DNA of 64,000 bases from Paraktedonobacter sp964250225 (GTDB lineage Bacteria; Chloroflexota; Ktedonobacteria; Ktedonobacterales; Ktedonobacteraceae). Numbering within the stretch: the first letter of the stretch is position 1; the number at the start of each line of letters is the position of its first letter. The position numbers and the translations under genes were made by a program. Shown one piece after another: positions 54,196 to 63,631 of the stretch. The stretch is from positions 1 to 64,000 of the forward strand of contig CAXUEY010000001.1 of the NCBI GenBank assembly GCA_964250225.1. Direction: 5' to 3'. A model generated the notes under the pieces. That model ran no database searches, had not been told where the DNA came from, and saw only the letters and a list, made by a program, of their open reading frames with translations.

Positions 54196-55260
54196 ATGGC
54201 GATTGATTTACGCAGTGATACGGTCACTTTACCAACCCAGGCCATGCGCGAGGCTATGTACCACGCTGAATTGGGCGACGATGTGTATGGCGAAGATCCA
54301 ACCGTGAACCGGCTGCAAGAGATGGCGGCTGAGGTTACAGGCAAAGAGGCGGCACTGCTGGTGGCCAGTGGCAGTATGGGCAATATCGCCGCAGTCATGG
54401 CCCACACGGGACGCGGCGAGATCTTTATCGTGGGCGACCAATCGCATATTTATCTCGCCGAGCAGGGGGGCGCCTCGACGCTCGGTGGCGCGCCCAGGGT
54501 GGCCATCAAAACGGGCGCGGACGGCATGCTCGATCCACACGAGGTACGCGCGAACATTACCGATGATAGCGACGACCATGTCTCCGCCAGCAAGCTGCTC
54601 TGCCTGGAGAACACGCATAACTTCTGTGGGGGTGCTGTCTTGAGCATCGAGCAGGTGGAGACGCTCTGTGAGCTGGCACACACACATAACATGGCGGTCC
54701 ACATGGATGGCGCGCGTATCTTCAACGCGGCCACTGCGCTGGATCTGCCTGTCAAAACCCTGCTGGCCAACGTCGATTCGGCCATGTTCTGCCTCTCCAA
54801 AGGTCTGAGCGCGCCGGTTGGCTCAATGGTCGTGGGCACACTCGACTTTATCAAACGTGTCCATCGCGTACGCAAACTGCTGGGCGGCGGGATGCGTCAG
54901 GCGGGCATCTTCGCCGCGGCAGGTGTTGTGGCGCTGGAGCAGATGGTCGAGCGACTGGCAGAGGACCACGCAAATAGCAAAGCGCTAGCTCAAGGTCTGG
55001 CCGACTATCCACAGATCGAGATCACACCCGAACATGTGAAAACGAATATCGTCATCTTCTCTCTGTACACCTCTGCGGGCCATTTGTTCGACCGCGCTCA
55101 AACAGAACAGTTTTTGCATATCAACCACGCACAGAGTGTGCTTCTGGGCGCAATTGGCGAGGGGAAGATTCGCGCAGTCACCCATTATGGCATCAGCGAA
55201 GAGGACGTCAAAGGAGCGCTCAAGGGCATTCGCCACACGCTGATCGAAATGGGCATCTAA
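54196..55260 (+). CDS. ltaE: Threonine aldolase (low-specificity type)
   Basis: This 354-aa PLP enzyme has the family opening LRSDTVTLPTQAMR, GDDVYGEDPTVNRLQ, LLVASGSMGN, and the PLP lysine in CLSKGLSAPVGS, with the HMDGARIFNA loop. It cleaves threonine (and allo-threonine) to glycine and acetaldehyde and feeds glycine pools. It has an ordinary ribosome site and follows the lipoprotein gene in the same direction. Confidence 0.92.
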   Translation: MAIDLRSDTVTLPTQAMREAMYHAELGDDVYGEDPTVNRLQEMAAEVTGKEAALLVASGSMGNIAAVMAHTGRGEIFIVGDQSHIYLAEQGGASTLGGAPRVAIKTGADGMLDPHEVRANITDDSDDHVSASKLLCLENTHNFCGGAVLSIEQVETLCELAHTHNMAVHMDGARIFNAATALDLPVKTLLANVDSAMFCLSKGLSAPVGSMVVGTLDFIKRVHRVRKLLGGGMRQAGIFAAAGVVALEQMVERLAEDHANSKALAQGLADYPQIEITPEHVKTNIVIFSLYTSAGHLFDRAQTEQFLHINHAQSVLLGAIGEGKIRAVTHYGISEEDVKGALKGIRHTLIEMGI

Positions 55261-55336
55261 GCGTTCTACTGCTGTCGTGTTGGGCGAAGACGACCCGTCG
55301 CTTCACCCGTCGTATTTTCAGAAGGAGAAACCGAGC

Positions 55337-55984
55337 ATGTACGACTCTGATACTTCTTATCGCGAGCAACGACGATATTACCGGGATATGCGCCGGTATC
55401 ATCGCTATCGCAATCCACTCCGTGGACTCGCCACAGGCCTCTTTCTCATTGCGCTGATCATTGGCATTGCGTTCAGCGGTATTGGTTTCCTGCCCATGCT
55501 CTTCGTTGGCCTGGCTTTCCTCTCGCTGTTTGGTTCAGCAAGTTCGCTGAACCGGCACGGCATCTATGGCGGCTTGAATGGTTTTATCTGGATGCTCGGA
55601 CTGGCCCTGTGCTTCTGGATTGGCTTCTGGCCGTGGATTCTGCTGCCCGTCGCGGTGACAATGATTCTCGGCTCGCTGTATCGTCCAATGATGGCGGGAT
55701 TATCCGGCGCTGGCTTTATACCGGCCTCGCAAATGCAGCAACAACCGTATCAACAAACAGTAAACGCACAGTCCTACCCACCCCAGGAGCAACCGGGTTA
55801 TCAGGAAGGCTACCAGGGGGCAGCATACCAGCAACCAGGCTACCAGGGAGCACCACAGCAGCCCCCGGCAGCCTACCAGGAGGGCGGTCAGCAACCTGCC
55901 TACCACCAGGAGCCCAGGCAGCATTATGAGCAGCCCCAGGTGCAGTATCCCGAACAAGAGCTGCCCCCAATGCAGCAAGGCTGA
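55337..55984 (+). CDS. Two-helix membrane protein with Gln/Tyr/Pro-rich tail
   Basis: This 215-aa protein begins with a Tyr/Arg-rich soluble stretch (RYYRDMRRYHRYRN), has about three or four membrane segments (about residues 33-125), and ends with about 80 residues of QQPxYQ/GYQ-type repeats. I recognise no family. The ATG at 55337 follows GAAGGAG; the longer frame adds 20 residues. The sticky low-complexity tail resembles those of surface or phase-separating proteins; the role is unknown. Confidence 0.65.
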   Translation: MYDSDTSYREQRRYYRDMRRYHRYRNPLRGLATGLFLIALIIGIAFSGIGFLPMLFVGLAFLSLFGSASSLNRHGIYGGLNGFIWMLGLALCFWIGFWPWILLPVAVTMILGSLYRPMMAGLSGAGFIPASQMQQQPYQQTVNAQSYPPQEQPGYQEGYQGAAYQQPGYQGAPQQPPAAYQEGGQQPAYHQEPRQHYEQPQVQYPEQELPPMQQG

Positions 55985-56001
55985 TCCCGCAAGCTAGCAC
56001 A

Positions 56002-56066
56002 GGCCACGCCAGTATGCTATACATGCGTTCAAAATACCGACATATGCATAGTCCGCTGGCGTGGCC
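56002..56066. terminator. Hairpin between convergent genes
   Basis: GGCCACGCCAG (56002-56012) pairs with CTGGCGTGGCC (56056-56066), an 11-bp stem with a 43-nt loop that itself can pair (TATGCATA words). It overlaps the last codons of the YjbQ-like gene and follows the membrane-protein stop, so it may end both transcripts. Confidence 0.45.
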
Positions 56067-56418
56067 CATCCAACTCTACCAGAATCACACGCTGCCAGGT
56101 ACCCAGGAGCAAGCGATGGTGCGCGTAGGGAATAACCAGCGCGGGGCCAATGAGCGTTGAGAGAATATGATCAGGCGTGTGCGCGGGATCGTGTGGATGG
56201 CGATATGCAAGTTTTGGCAGCAGATGGCGCAGCGCATCGAGCAGATCAAGATCGGTGCCTGGATCGAGATCGGCAGTAGTAATGGCACACGTTGTATGAG
56301 CTACGAAGAGCGAGCAGAGGCCATCCGCCCCATGTTCCTCGCCCAGATAGCTCTCTATCGTGTCAGTAATATCCACAATCTGATCCTTTTTGTGGGTGGT
56401 GATGGTAAAGGTATGCAT
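56029..56418 (-). CDS. YjbQ/UPF0047-family protein (secondary thiamine-phosphate synthase type)
   Basis: This 129-aa protein has the UPF0047 landmarks: VAHTTCAITTADLDPGTDLDLLDAL, YRHPHDPAHTPDHILSTLIG and HRLLLGTWQRVILVELDG. The conserved His/Asp/Thr residues are intact. Members are annotated as secondary thiamine-phosphate synthase enzymes (YjbQ) in some species; the physiological activity is uncertain. Its ATG at 56418 has a moderate ribosome site. It is convergent with the preceding gene. Confidence 0.82.
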   Translation of the reverse strand: MHTFTITTHKKDQIVDITDTIESYLGEEHGADGLCSLFVAHTTCAITTADLDPGTDLDLLDALRHLLPKLAYRHPHDPAHTPDHILSTLIGPALVIPYAHHRLLLGTWQRVILVELDGPRQRTMHMSVF

Positions 56419-56613
56419 ACAATCCCCTTGAGATACGAAAATGAGCGCTCACGATTGAGCTTTTCTGACAAACAGAGCGCGGGACAGCAATAATCTCTGA
56501 CTATCATATAGTATCATCCTTTGTTGAGGGAAAAGACTGTTTACAGACGGCCCATCAGCCGATAGAAAAGAGCAAGAGAATCTGGCTGCCAGGTACAATA
56601 TATTGGAGGCATA

Positions 56614-57189
56614 GTGAAGAGGAGAACGTATATGTGGCAGGCACTTGCAAGACTATTCTGGACAGCTTCATTGGCTATCCTCATGCTCGGAGGCGCGACC
56701 AGTTCCAGCAGCCTGGTGAAAGGGCTGACTCCCACGCAAAGCACGTCGGTCATAACTTCTCCTTTGACCTCCCCGTTTCAAGCTGACAAACAGCGCGCTC
56801 TCCTGGCGTCCCACTGGCCAGAAGCCACCCCCGATTTCAGCGCATTTGTTGGAGTGTGGACGGCTCACAGTGCGCGCCTGATCTTTGCTAAAGACGGGAG
56901 CGCAACCTTTGACGAGCGCACCTATAGCTGGTGCGGCCCCGGCGTAACGCAGCCATGCGACTCAATCGATGCACGCGGAAATATTCATCCTGGCAACAAT
57001 GAGCAAATGCAGTTTTCACGTACAGCTAGCTCTATTGCGTATGGAATAATCATTTCCAGTAATTTTCATCCTCGCGGTTTCACAGTGACCGTCAAGCTCC
57101 AACCGGATAACACCTTACTTTACGCCGATCATACAGCTATCGCCCTTCTCTGTGGCCCAGCCTCGCCTGTGGGCACATGTGGAGCTTAA
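56614..57189 (+). CDS. Secreted hypothetical protein
   Basis: I do not recognise a family. The 191-aa product has a signal peptide-like N-terminus (residues 8-27) and a later domain with a WTAHSARLIFAKDGSATFDER strand and several cysteines (WCGPG, PCDSI, LCGP, TCGA) that could form disulfides. A GTG start at 56614 follows GGAGG, and an internal ATG at 56632 follows GAGGAG; both fit. It could be a small extracellular effector or enzyme inhibitor. Confidence 0.6.
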   Translation: MKRRTYMWQALARLFWTASLAILMLGGATSSSSLVKGLTPTQSTSVITSPLTSPFQADKQRALLASHWPEATPDFSAFVGVWTAHSARLIFAKDGSATFDERTYSWCGPGVTQPCDSIDARGNIHPGNNEQMQFSRTASSIAYGIIISSNFHPRGFTVTVKLQPDNTLLYADHTAIALLCGPASPVGTCGA

Positions 57190-57409
57190 AAGCGTGCTTT
57201 ACTACGCGCAAAAAGAGGCGACGTTTCGCGGTTCAGTTTGTGGGCACGAGTATAGTACACACGGGAATACTCCAGCACAATGGGTAGAGGCTGATACAAA
57301 TGAAAGAACAGCATCTGTTGTTTGTATGCACGCTATACTTCCATATATGCATATGGAGCATCCACCACTGATAGCAAACTGCTCAGAGGAGCAAAGAAAG
57401 GGAAACTCG

Positions 57410-58154
57410 ATGGTGAAATTGACGAAAGTCTGGTTCGCAATCGCTCTTGGCCTGATTCTGAGCCTGGGCCTGTTTACCTCAGGTGCCTTTGCTCAGGGCG
57501 TAGCGCAGGGCGCCCCTGCGCCCACTAGCGCAGGCACACACGCGATCCTCCCACAGGCGAACGTCCAACCGCTGAATCTGCGTCAGAACGACGCACGACC
57601 TCGTGGCATGGGCTTCAACCGCCGCGTCGGTTTTAACCGCGTTGGCTTTAACCGCGTTGGCTTTAACCGCATCGGTTTTAACCGCTTCGGCTTCAACCGC
57701 TTCGGCTTCAACCGCTTCGGTTTTAACCGCNNNNNNNNNNNNNNNNNNNNNNNNNNNNNNNNNNNNNNNNNNNNNNNNNNNNNNNNNNNNNNNNNNNNNN
57801 NNNNNNNNNNNNNNNNNNNNNNNNNNNNNNAACCGCCGTGTGATTATCACTCGCCGCGTGATCATCACTCGCCGTTTTGGTTTCAATCGCGTGTTCATCC
57901 GTCCGGTCAGGTTCAACCGTGTATACATTCTCCCGAACAGGTTCAATCGTGTATACATCAATCGCCGCGTGTTCATTAGCCGTCGCGTCGGCTTCAACCG
58001 CGTCGGCTTCAATCGCGTCGGTTTTAACCGCGTTGGCTTTAACCGCGTTGGCTTTAACCGCGTTGGCTTTAACCGCGTCGGCTTTAACCGGATATCCACC
58101 AATCGTGGCGCCGGTTTCAACCGCACTCGCGTCGGCCTGCGTACTCGTCGTTAG
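57410..58154 (+). CDS. Secreted GFNRV pentapeptide-repeat protein (interrupted by gap)
   Basis: This has a signal peptide (residues 1 to about 29, cleavage after SGAFA), a short lead with Ala/Pro/Gln, then tandem pentapeptides. Units are GFNRV, GFNRI, GFNRF (8 before the gap, 9 after it), with VIITR and VYINR variants. The 100-N gap (57731-57830) sits inside the array, so the repeat number is a minimum. Both flanks read in one frame only if the gap is a suitable length; the shared repeats make a single gene near-certain. It is very basic (Arg every fifth residue). The stop is followed by a strong terminator. Function unknown. Confidence 0.75.
57731..57830. other. 100-N assembly gap within the repeat array
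   Basis: Exactly 100 N placed among 15-bp coding repeats, most likely because short reads could not span the array. The true number of repeat units is unknown. Confidence 0.9.
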
Positions 58155-58159
58155 TTACG

Positions 58160-58212
58160 AAAAAACCCGCCGCAAGCTCAGGCATTTTAGCCTGGAGCGC
58201 GGCGGGTTTTTT
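58160..58212 (+). terminator. Strong intrinsic terminator
   Basis: The stem AAAACCCGCCGC pairs with GCGGCGGGTTTT, with inner GCTCAGGC/GCCTGGAGC pairing and a TTTTTT tail, immediately after the GFNRV-repeat gene. It is the best intrinsic terminator of the window. Confidence 0.85.
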
Positions 58213-58295
58213 CTAGGGCGGTATGCGGAGAGATTGAGCCTCTTCAGTAACCATTCTGATTGCCAGTAATTTCGGCCCTCCGCCTGAAACGAGGG

Positions 58296-58324
58296 TTGAT
58301 TTTGTCCTCGTTCAGCGCTACAAT
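58296..58324 (+). promoter_or_regulatory. Promoter of the epoxide hydrolase gene
   Basis: TTGATT (58296-58301) and TACAAT (58319-58324) are 17 bp apart and 33 bp upstream of the ATG at 58357. Confidence 0.6.
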
Positions 58325-58356
58325 CTCCTTGTAAAAAGAAAAGGAGAAAGAGACCC

Positions 58357-59499
58357 ATGTATATTCAACCATTCAACATAGCCATTCCTCAGTCCACTCT
58401 GAACGATTTGCGTGAGCGCTTAGCTCGCACGCGCTGGCCCGATGAGGTCGAAGGAGCTGGCTGGAGCTATGGCACGAATCTGGACTATCTCAAGAGTCTG
58501 GTAGCCTACTGGCAGCACGAATACGATTGGCGCAAGCAAGAGGCGACACTCAACAGGTACACACAGTTTCGCACAGACATCGATGGCCTGGGTATTCATT
58601 TTATCCATGAGCGCGGCAAAGGACCGAATCCACTGCCGATCATCCTCACCCATGGCTGGCCCGATTCGTTCTATCGCATGCACAAGATCATCCCCATGCT
58701 CACTGACCCGGAAAGCTTCGGAGGCAACGCGGCTGACTCCTTTGATGTGATCGTTCCCTCTATTCCCGGCTTTGGTTTCTCCGATCCCGTGCGAAAGCCC
58801 GGCTGGACGGTGAAACAGACGGCAGAGTTGTGGGCCCGTTTGATGCAAGACGTGCTCGGCTACCAGCGCTATGCCGCCGCTGGTGGGGATGGTGGCAGCC
58901 CCATCTCCCAACTCCTCGCACTCAACAACCCCACATCAGTCATCGGTATCCATCTGACCGACATTGGCTTTCAGGCCACCATGAACCTGGACCCATCGAG
59001 CCTGACACCCGGCGAGCAAGCGTATCTGGGGGCGATGCAGCAGCGATTCTTTCAGGAGGGCGGATATGTCATGATCCAGTCAACCAAGCCACAAACGTTG
59101 GCCTATGGTCTCTCCGATTCGCCCGTCGGGCTCGCTGCCTGGATCATCGAAAAATTCTATGGGTGGAGCGACATCGATGGCGCTCTTGAGCGTGCGTATA
59201 CGAAAGATGAACTGCTTACCAACATCATGATCTATTGGGTGACCCAAACGATCAATCCCTCGATTCGCTCGTACTATGAGGAAAGCCACGCGCCATCACT
59301 CCAAGCGGGACAGCGCGTCGAAGTTCCGGTGGCAATGGCCCTCTTCCCCAAAGATACTCCTGCTCCGCGTGCCCTTGCGGAGCGCACCCTGCGTATCGAA
59401 CGGTGGACAGAGATGCCACGCGGTGGGCATTTCCCTGCTCTAGAGGAACCAGAACTGCTGGTGGAAGACCTGCGGGCGTTCTACCGTTCTTTGCGGTAG
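58357..59499 (+). CDS. Epoxide hydrolase (EHN family alpha/beta hydrolase)
   Basis: This 380-aa enzyme has the EHN N-terminal domain (residues 1-110, with WPDEVEGAGWSYGTNLDYL) and an alpha/beta-hydrolase core with the oxyanion segment THGWPDSFYRM, the nucleophile Asp in AGGDGGSP, and the catalytic His in PRGGHFPALEEP. It opens epoxides to diols by a covalent ester intermediate. AAAGGAGAAAGAG precedes the ATG. It is monocistronic, with a hairpin after it. Confidence 0.9.
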   Translation: MYIQPFNIAIPQSTLNDLRERLARTRWPDEVEGAGWSYGTNLDYLKSLVAYWQHEYDWRKQEATLNRYTQFRTDIDGLGIHFIHERGKGPNPLPIILTHGWPDSFYRMHKIIPMLTDPESFGGNAADSFDVIVPSIPGFGFSDPVRKPGWTVKQTAELWARLMQDVLGYQRYAAAGGDGGSPISQLLALNNPTSVIGIHLTDIGFQATMNLDPSSLTPGEQAYLGAMQQRFFQEGGYVMIQSTKPQTLAYGLSDSPVGLAAWIIEKFYGWSDIDGALERAYTKDELLTNIMIYWVTQTINPSIRSYYEESHAPSLQAGQRVEVPVAMALFPKDTPAPRALAERTLRIERWTEMPRGGHFPALEEPELLVEDLRAFYRSLR

Positions 59500-59530
59500 C
59501 GAGCTCGGATGGCAATCAACGGACACGTAC

Positions 59531-59561
59531 AGAGAGGGAGAAAGGCCCTTTGTCCCTCTCT
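59531..59561 (+). terminator. Terminator hairpin after the epoxide hydrolase
   Basis: AGAGAGGGA (59531-59539) pairs with TCCCTCTCT (59553-59561) and inner AAAGG/CCTTT extends the stem. It lies 31 bp beyond the stop codon. Confidence 0.55.
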
Positions 59562-59641
59562 TGTCTGCAAAGTGAGAGGACGTTTTTAAGACGTAAAACG
59601 CTTCTTCCTCACACCGACTCTTCAAATGAAAGCACATCACC

Positions 59642-60883
59642 ATGAGCAAGGAAACACGTCGTATGAATCATCAAACGAGAATGTCGAATACGCAACCTCA
59701 ACTACTCACAGGTGAGGGGAGCGCAGAGGTACCACGCCTGTCGTGGGCTGAAGTCACCGCCCGCCGGATCGCTCGACATGCGCTCTCCACTCCCTCAAAA
59801 AACGCTCGACCAGCGGACATGGTCAGAGCCATGTGTGGCGCGCACGCCCAGGTGTTGTCCGCTGCCTTCTGGTCCATCGGACTGCGAATCGCCTCCATCA
59901 CACAGCAAGAGGTCAGAGATGCCCTATGGACTGAGCGCAGCCTCGTGAAAACGTTCGGGCCGCGTGGCACAGTACACCTCCTGGCCACACAAGATCTGCC
60001 CATATGGACGAGTGCGCTCTCCGCAATCCCGCCTTCCCACAACGGTCAGACAAAAGAGGTACGCCTGACAAATGCGCAAACCGATGAGGTCGTCAATGCC
60101 ATTGCAGTTGCCCTTTGCGATGCCGAGTTGACTATCGATGAACTGAGTGCAGCAGTCATTGCTGCCACTGGACCTTGGGCTGGCGAACTGGTCGTGCCTG
60201 CGTTCAATGGAATGTGGCCCCGATGGCGCATGGCCCTTGCTACGGCAAGCTTCCGCGGTGCGCTGTGTTTCGGCCCCAACCGGGGTATCAAGGTCACCTA
60301 CACCAACCCGCGAAGGTTCCTGTCTGGATTTTCTCCCGTTGATGGGCGAACCGCCCTCGCCTGGGTCCTTAAGCGCTATCTGTACGCCTACGGACCGGCC
60401 ACTCCTCAACAATTCGCGCAGTGGCTGAACGCACCACGAAGGTGGGCAACGGAGTTGTTCGACTCCCTCTCCGGTGAACTTCAGCAAGTGGAGGTTAACG
60501 GGAGCCTGGCATGGGTGGAAGCCGGAGATACCACAGACCTGTCCGTCATGCCCCAAAGCGTACGGCTCCTTCCCTACTTCGACGCCTACACGGTCGGCAG
60601 CCAGCCGCGCGAACTGCTCTTTCCTGGACGGGCCGCCAAACGCGCACTGACCCCAAGCGGCCAGGCCGGAAACTTTCCAGTGCTGCTCATCGGCGGAACA
60701 GTCGCTGGAGTCTGGCACCAGCGGCGCTCTGGTCGTTGGCTCGATATCACAGTGGAACCGTTCGACCAACTCACCGCCACGCAACACCGTGACCTCGACG
60801 ACCAGCTGGAACGCATCGGGACGTTCCTCGAAGGTAACCCCCGGTTGACCATCGGCACTGTCACCGCAGGCGGACATGCATAA
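59642..60883 (+). CDS. Winged-helix AlkZ-like (HTH_42) DNA-binding protein
   Basis: This 413-aa protein matches the HTH_42/AlkZ superfamily, known as DNA glycosylases that unhook interstrand crosslinks: tandem winged helices, TFGPRGTVHLLA (HTH wing), WLNAPRRWATELFDSL and QSVRLLPYFDAYTVGS near residue 305. Family glycosylases use a QxQ pair near the N-terminus, which I do not see here, so catalytic activity is uncertain. Its codon choice looks more C-ending than the neighbours, compatible with transfer. The ATG at 59642 is at the end of a short Gln-rich lead. Confidence 0.7.
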   Translation: MSKETRRMNHQTRMSNTQPQLLTGEGSAEVPRLSWAEVTARRIARHALSTPSKNARPADMVRAMCGAHAQVLSAAFWSIGLRIASITQQEVRDALWTERSLVKTFGPRGTVHLLATQDLPIWTSALSAIPPSHNGQTKEVRLTNAQTDEVVNAIAVALCDAELTIDELSAAVIAATGPWAGELVVPAFNGMWPRWRMALATASFRGALCFGPNRGIKVTYTNPRRFLSGFSPVDGRTALAWVLKRYLYAYGPATPQQFAQWLNAPRRWATELFDSLSGELQQVEVNGSLAWVEAGDTTDLSVMPQSVRLLPYFDAYTVGSQPRELLFPGRAAKRALTPSGQAGNFPVLLIGGTVAGVWHQRRSGRWLDITVEPFDQLTATQHRDLDDQLERIGTFLEGNPRLTIGTVTAGGHA

Positions 60884-60942
60884 GCTGACATGATGAAGAA
60901 TGCGGCAAGTCGTGTAATCACAAGTAGTGTCGGAGCAGCTAC

Positions 60943-61186
60943 TCATGATACCAAGAGCTGTTCTCTCCCGTTTTGAGGAAAATAGCCGCAGAGGCGAAAC
61001 CACCCATGAGCATCGTCAGCAGTAAGAGTGAGAAGTGCTTGCCCAATCGCTTCTTGCAATGCCTCTGGTGTACGCGCCCCCACCCGGCGTATGAAAGCTT
61101 TCACCTTGGAGAATGCCTCTTCAATCGGCGAAAAGTCGGGGGAGTAAGATGGCAGAAACAGGAGTTGGCATCTGGCCTGGCTTGAG
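60943..61186 (-). mobile_element. IS630-family transposase C-terminal remnant
   Basis: Reading leftward from about 61186 to a TGA at 60943-60945 gives about 75 residues ending an IS630-type DDE transposase: LLFLPSYSPDFSPIEE (with the last catalytic Glu), then KVKAFIRRVGARTPEALQEA and DAHGWFRLCGYF. No start codon and no first two catalytic Asp regions are present. It begins a few bases from the stop of the Agl23-like gene, so an insertion, then a deletion, occurred in this spacer. It is absent from standard ATG-based ORF calls. Confidence 0.75.
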
Positions 61187-61189
61187 TAT

Positions 61190-63535
61190 CTATGGTTGCA
61201 CGTTCATCGTCTTGCGAATAAACAGGACCATATCGTAGGCGCCGTCGGTGCTGCCGAAGGGCTGGCGATACCACCACCAGTTCCAGATGTGTTGGATCGT
61301 CAGACCCAGGTTAAATTTCGCTCCTGGTGGCGGATTATCGCCATAGCTCAGCCAGAGCAGCGGACCAACGCCACTCCCCTGATTGGGATCAGAGCAGATA
61401 CCGGGCGAGTAATGACCTCGCGGACATGCCTGGGGCTTATAGCCTTGATCCCACCAGGTGCGCAGTTGATACACATGATGAAGATAAAGCCCTTGTGGGT
61501 CATCCATGCCGATATCTTGAGCAGGAAGGCCGCTACTGCCAATAATCACCGGCGCGGTGTTTTGCCAGTTTGGACAATTCGTGGGGAAAGGCGCGCACAC
61601 ATTTGGATAGTCACGCAGATACCAGATAAAGGGGTAAATCGCGTCGGCTGTCACCCCAATCTGCACCTGATGCTTGCCCCCAAAATTCTGCCGGTCAACT
61701 AATGCAATACGCTCCATGACGCTGTTCACATCGTTGGGAGTCTGGACGTAAACCATCATCTCGTGTGGGCCATCAGCGGAATGCACATAATTGACCTCGT
61801 ACATATTCTGCAACGTTGGCAGCAACAGAAGCACGGCCATCACCACCCCAAACAGGCCCAGAGCGGCGCGCCTGACTCCCACGCGCTGGCGCGGCCAGGT
61901 CGTTCCCGTTCTATCCAGTTGACTGTGAGTTGAGAGCGCAGATGGTGTCGCACTCGCAAAGAAGCGTTCTCTGGCAAAATGGTAGCAAGCCATCACACAT
62001 GGCTCCAGACCCAGCGCCGCCAGGAGCAACATAGGCATGGTCATAAAGATCATCAACCAGGGCATCTTTTCGCCAGCCCATGAGTAGAGAAAGAGATCGC
62101 CGAGGAACCAGTAGGTGAGGAATAGGCGGAACGGGTTGGGTTTGAGCAGTACGCGCACGATGCCCACCAGTCCAAAGACCACACCAATCTGCTCATAGAG
62201 CGGGATGAGCAGGAGATAGTAGTACCAGGGTTCGTCGCCGCGCGCGACCTTTTGCTGGGTCAGCCAGTAGTACAGACCTTTCCAGATACCGTCGCCAATG
62301 CCGCCCGCGACATTGGTGAAGACAATGGTAAAGAGCAAGAGGAAAATGCTCCAGCCGAGGAGCAGCGCGAAGAACCAGTGCGTCCAGGGCACCGTGAGAA
62401 TGGTATCAAGCAGCGGTTGGCGCCGATCCACAAAACGGGCCAGGCCGCGGCGTCCAGGCGGGGGCACCTTCCCATACATCTCGCGCGCGAGAATACTGAA
62501 GACATACAGGCCGAGTACAATCCCCAACCAGGGCACTAACGCGACGGTAAACGCTTCCAGATGGATCAAAGCAACATCAGATGTGGCCTGATGGTTATTG
62601 ATAAAGGTCGAGAGCTGATCGAGTTCAGCAAAGAAGAGCTTCGCGGCAACACCAACAACCAGGAAATAGGCCAGCACCGTGACAGGCGCATAGGTACGTG
62701 GCAGGAAACGTTGGATAGGCGCACTGGCGAGGCGTTCGCGCAGGCGGAACTTTGTACCGATTTCCCATACCAGCAGTGCGCCCAGGAAGCTGCCAAAAAC
62801 CGCGATAGTTAGAAAGGTCGCCTCGCTGGTCGCGTAGGAGAGCGCGAAACCCGCGGCAGCCACGAGCAACCAGCGCATTTTGCGTTCGCGTATATAGCGC
62901 GCTACGGCCACAACCAGCAGCAGAGTAAAACAGGCCATATAGATATCCTCGCGTGCGAAACGCGAGAAATAGACCATACTGGGCGAGATCGCCAGCAACA
63001 AACAGGCCAGCCAGGAGCCAAATTTGCTCAGATAATCGCGCAAAAAATAGGGCAAGATCACCAGAATCGAGCCAAGCAGCGCCGCAGCCAGACGCACAGT
63101 CGTCGTGTTGACCCCATTATCGGGCGCGCCCAACCACTGACTGACCTGGTAGACTAGCGCTATCGCGTGAAACTGGAACGGGCCGTGGATAAGGGGATTA
63201 TACTGGAAACAGCCATACCCAACGGGCGGCCCACCCAGGCCCACACACCAGGGCCAGTGCTGTAAATTATTCTGCAAGATGAGCGAAAAATAGGCGTGCT
63301 CGCTCTCATCAAAGTGGAGCGGTCTGGCACCAAGATCGATAAAACGTAGCAAAGCTCCCAGCAACACGACGGCCCCATACGGCGCCCAACCTACCCACCT
63401 CCTTGCTGGAGCAACAGGAGCAGGCGGAATAGACGATATAGCAGGACGCGAGGAAGCCAGTTCCTCAGCAGTATCTGGAAGCGCGAGATCTCTCTGTGCT
63501 GCTTCTTCTGCTTGAACTACTTCAGAATCTTTCAA
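61190..63535 (-). CDS. Agl23-like (TIGR03663) glycosyltransferase, multipass
   Basis: This 781-aa GT-C-type protein has a hydrophilic N-terminus (1-45), 10 or more membrane helices, the catalytic DE motif in HFDESEHAYF, QYNPLIHGPFQFH and FGSWLACLLLAISPSMVYFS. This matches the TIGR03663/Agl23 (flippase activity-associated) family. It would transfer sugar from a lipid carrier on the outer face; acceptor unknown. The ATG at 63535 has a modest ribosome site. An IS630 remnant lies just past its stop. Confidence 0.82.
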   Translation of the reverse strand: MKDSEVVQAEEAAQRDLALPDTAEELASSRPAISSIPPAPVAPARRWVGWAPYGAVVLLGALLRFIDLGARPLHFDESEHAYFSLILQNNLQHWPWCVGLGGPPVGYGCFQYNPLIHGPFQFHAIALVYQVSQWLGAPDNGVNTTTVRLAAALLGSILVILPYFLRDYLSKFGSWLACLLLAISPSMVYFSRFAREDIYMACFTLLLVVAVARYIRERKMRWLLVAAAGFALSYATSEATFLTIAVFGSFLGALLVWEIGTKFRLRERLASAPIQRFLPRTYAPVTVLAYFLVVGVAAKLFFAELDQLSTFINNHQATSDVALIHLEAFTVALVPWLGIVLGLYVFSILAREMYGKVPPPGRRGLARFVDRRQPLLDTILTVPWTHWFFALLLGWSIFLLLFTIVFTNVAGGIGDGIWKGLYYWLTQQKVARGDEPWYYYLLLIPLYEQIGVVFGLVGIVRVLLKPNPFRLFLTYWFLGDLFLYSWAGEKMPWLMIFMTMPMLLLAALGLEPCVMACYHFARERFFASATPSALSTHSQLDRTGTTWPRQRVGVRRAALGLFGVVMAVLLLLPTLQNMYEVNYVHSADGPHEMMVYVQTPNDVNSVMERIALVDRQNFGGKHQVQIGVTADAIYPFIWYLRDYPNVCAPFPTNCPNWQNTAPVIIGSSGLPAQDIGMDDPQGLYLHHVYQLRTWWDQGYKPQACPRGHYSPGICSDPNQGSGVGPLLWLSYGDNPPPGAKFNLGLTIQHIWNWWWYRQPFGSTDGAYDMVLFIRKTMNVQP

Positions 63536-63631
63536 TGGCCGTACTCCTTTACGCTCGATATACTATCTGGTGCGGATTCTACAGCAAAGAGCATTGTTCT
63601 GCCGATAGATCAATGCCATTCATTTATCGAC

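Noticed and set aside
57600..58120. CRISPR-like array
   Set aside because: The repeats are 15 bp, coding, contiguous and without unique spacers, so they are protein repeats and not CRISPR.
57479..58126. Antisense RLKPT-repeat frame
   Set aside because: It is a mirror of the GFNRV repeats in the other strand; the sense strand has a signal peptide and a terminator.
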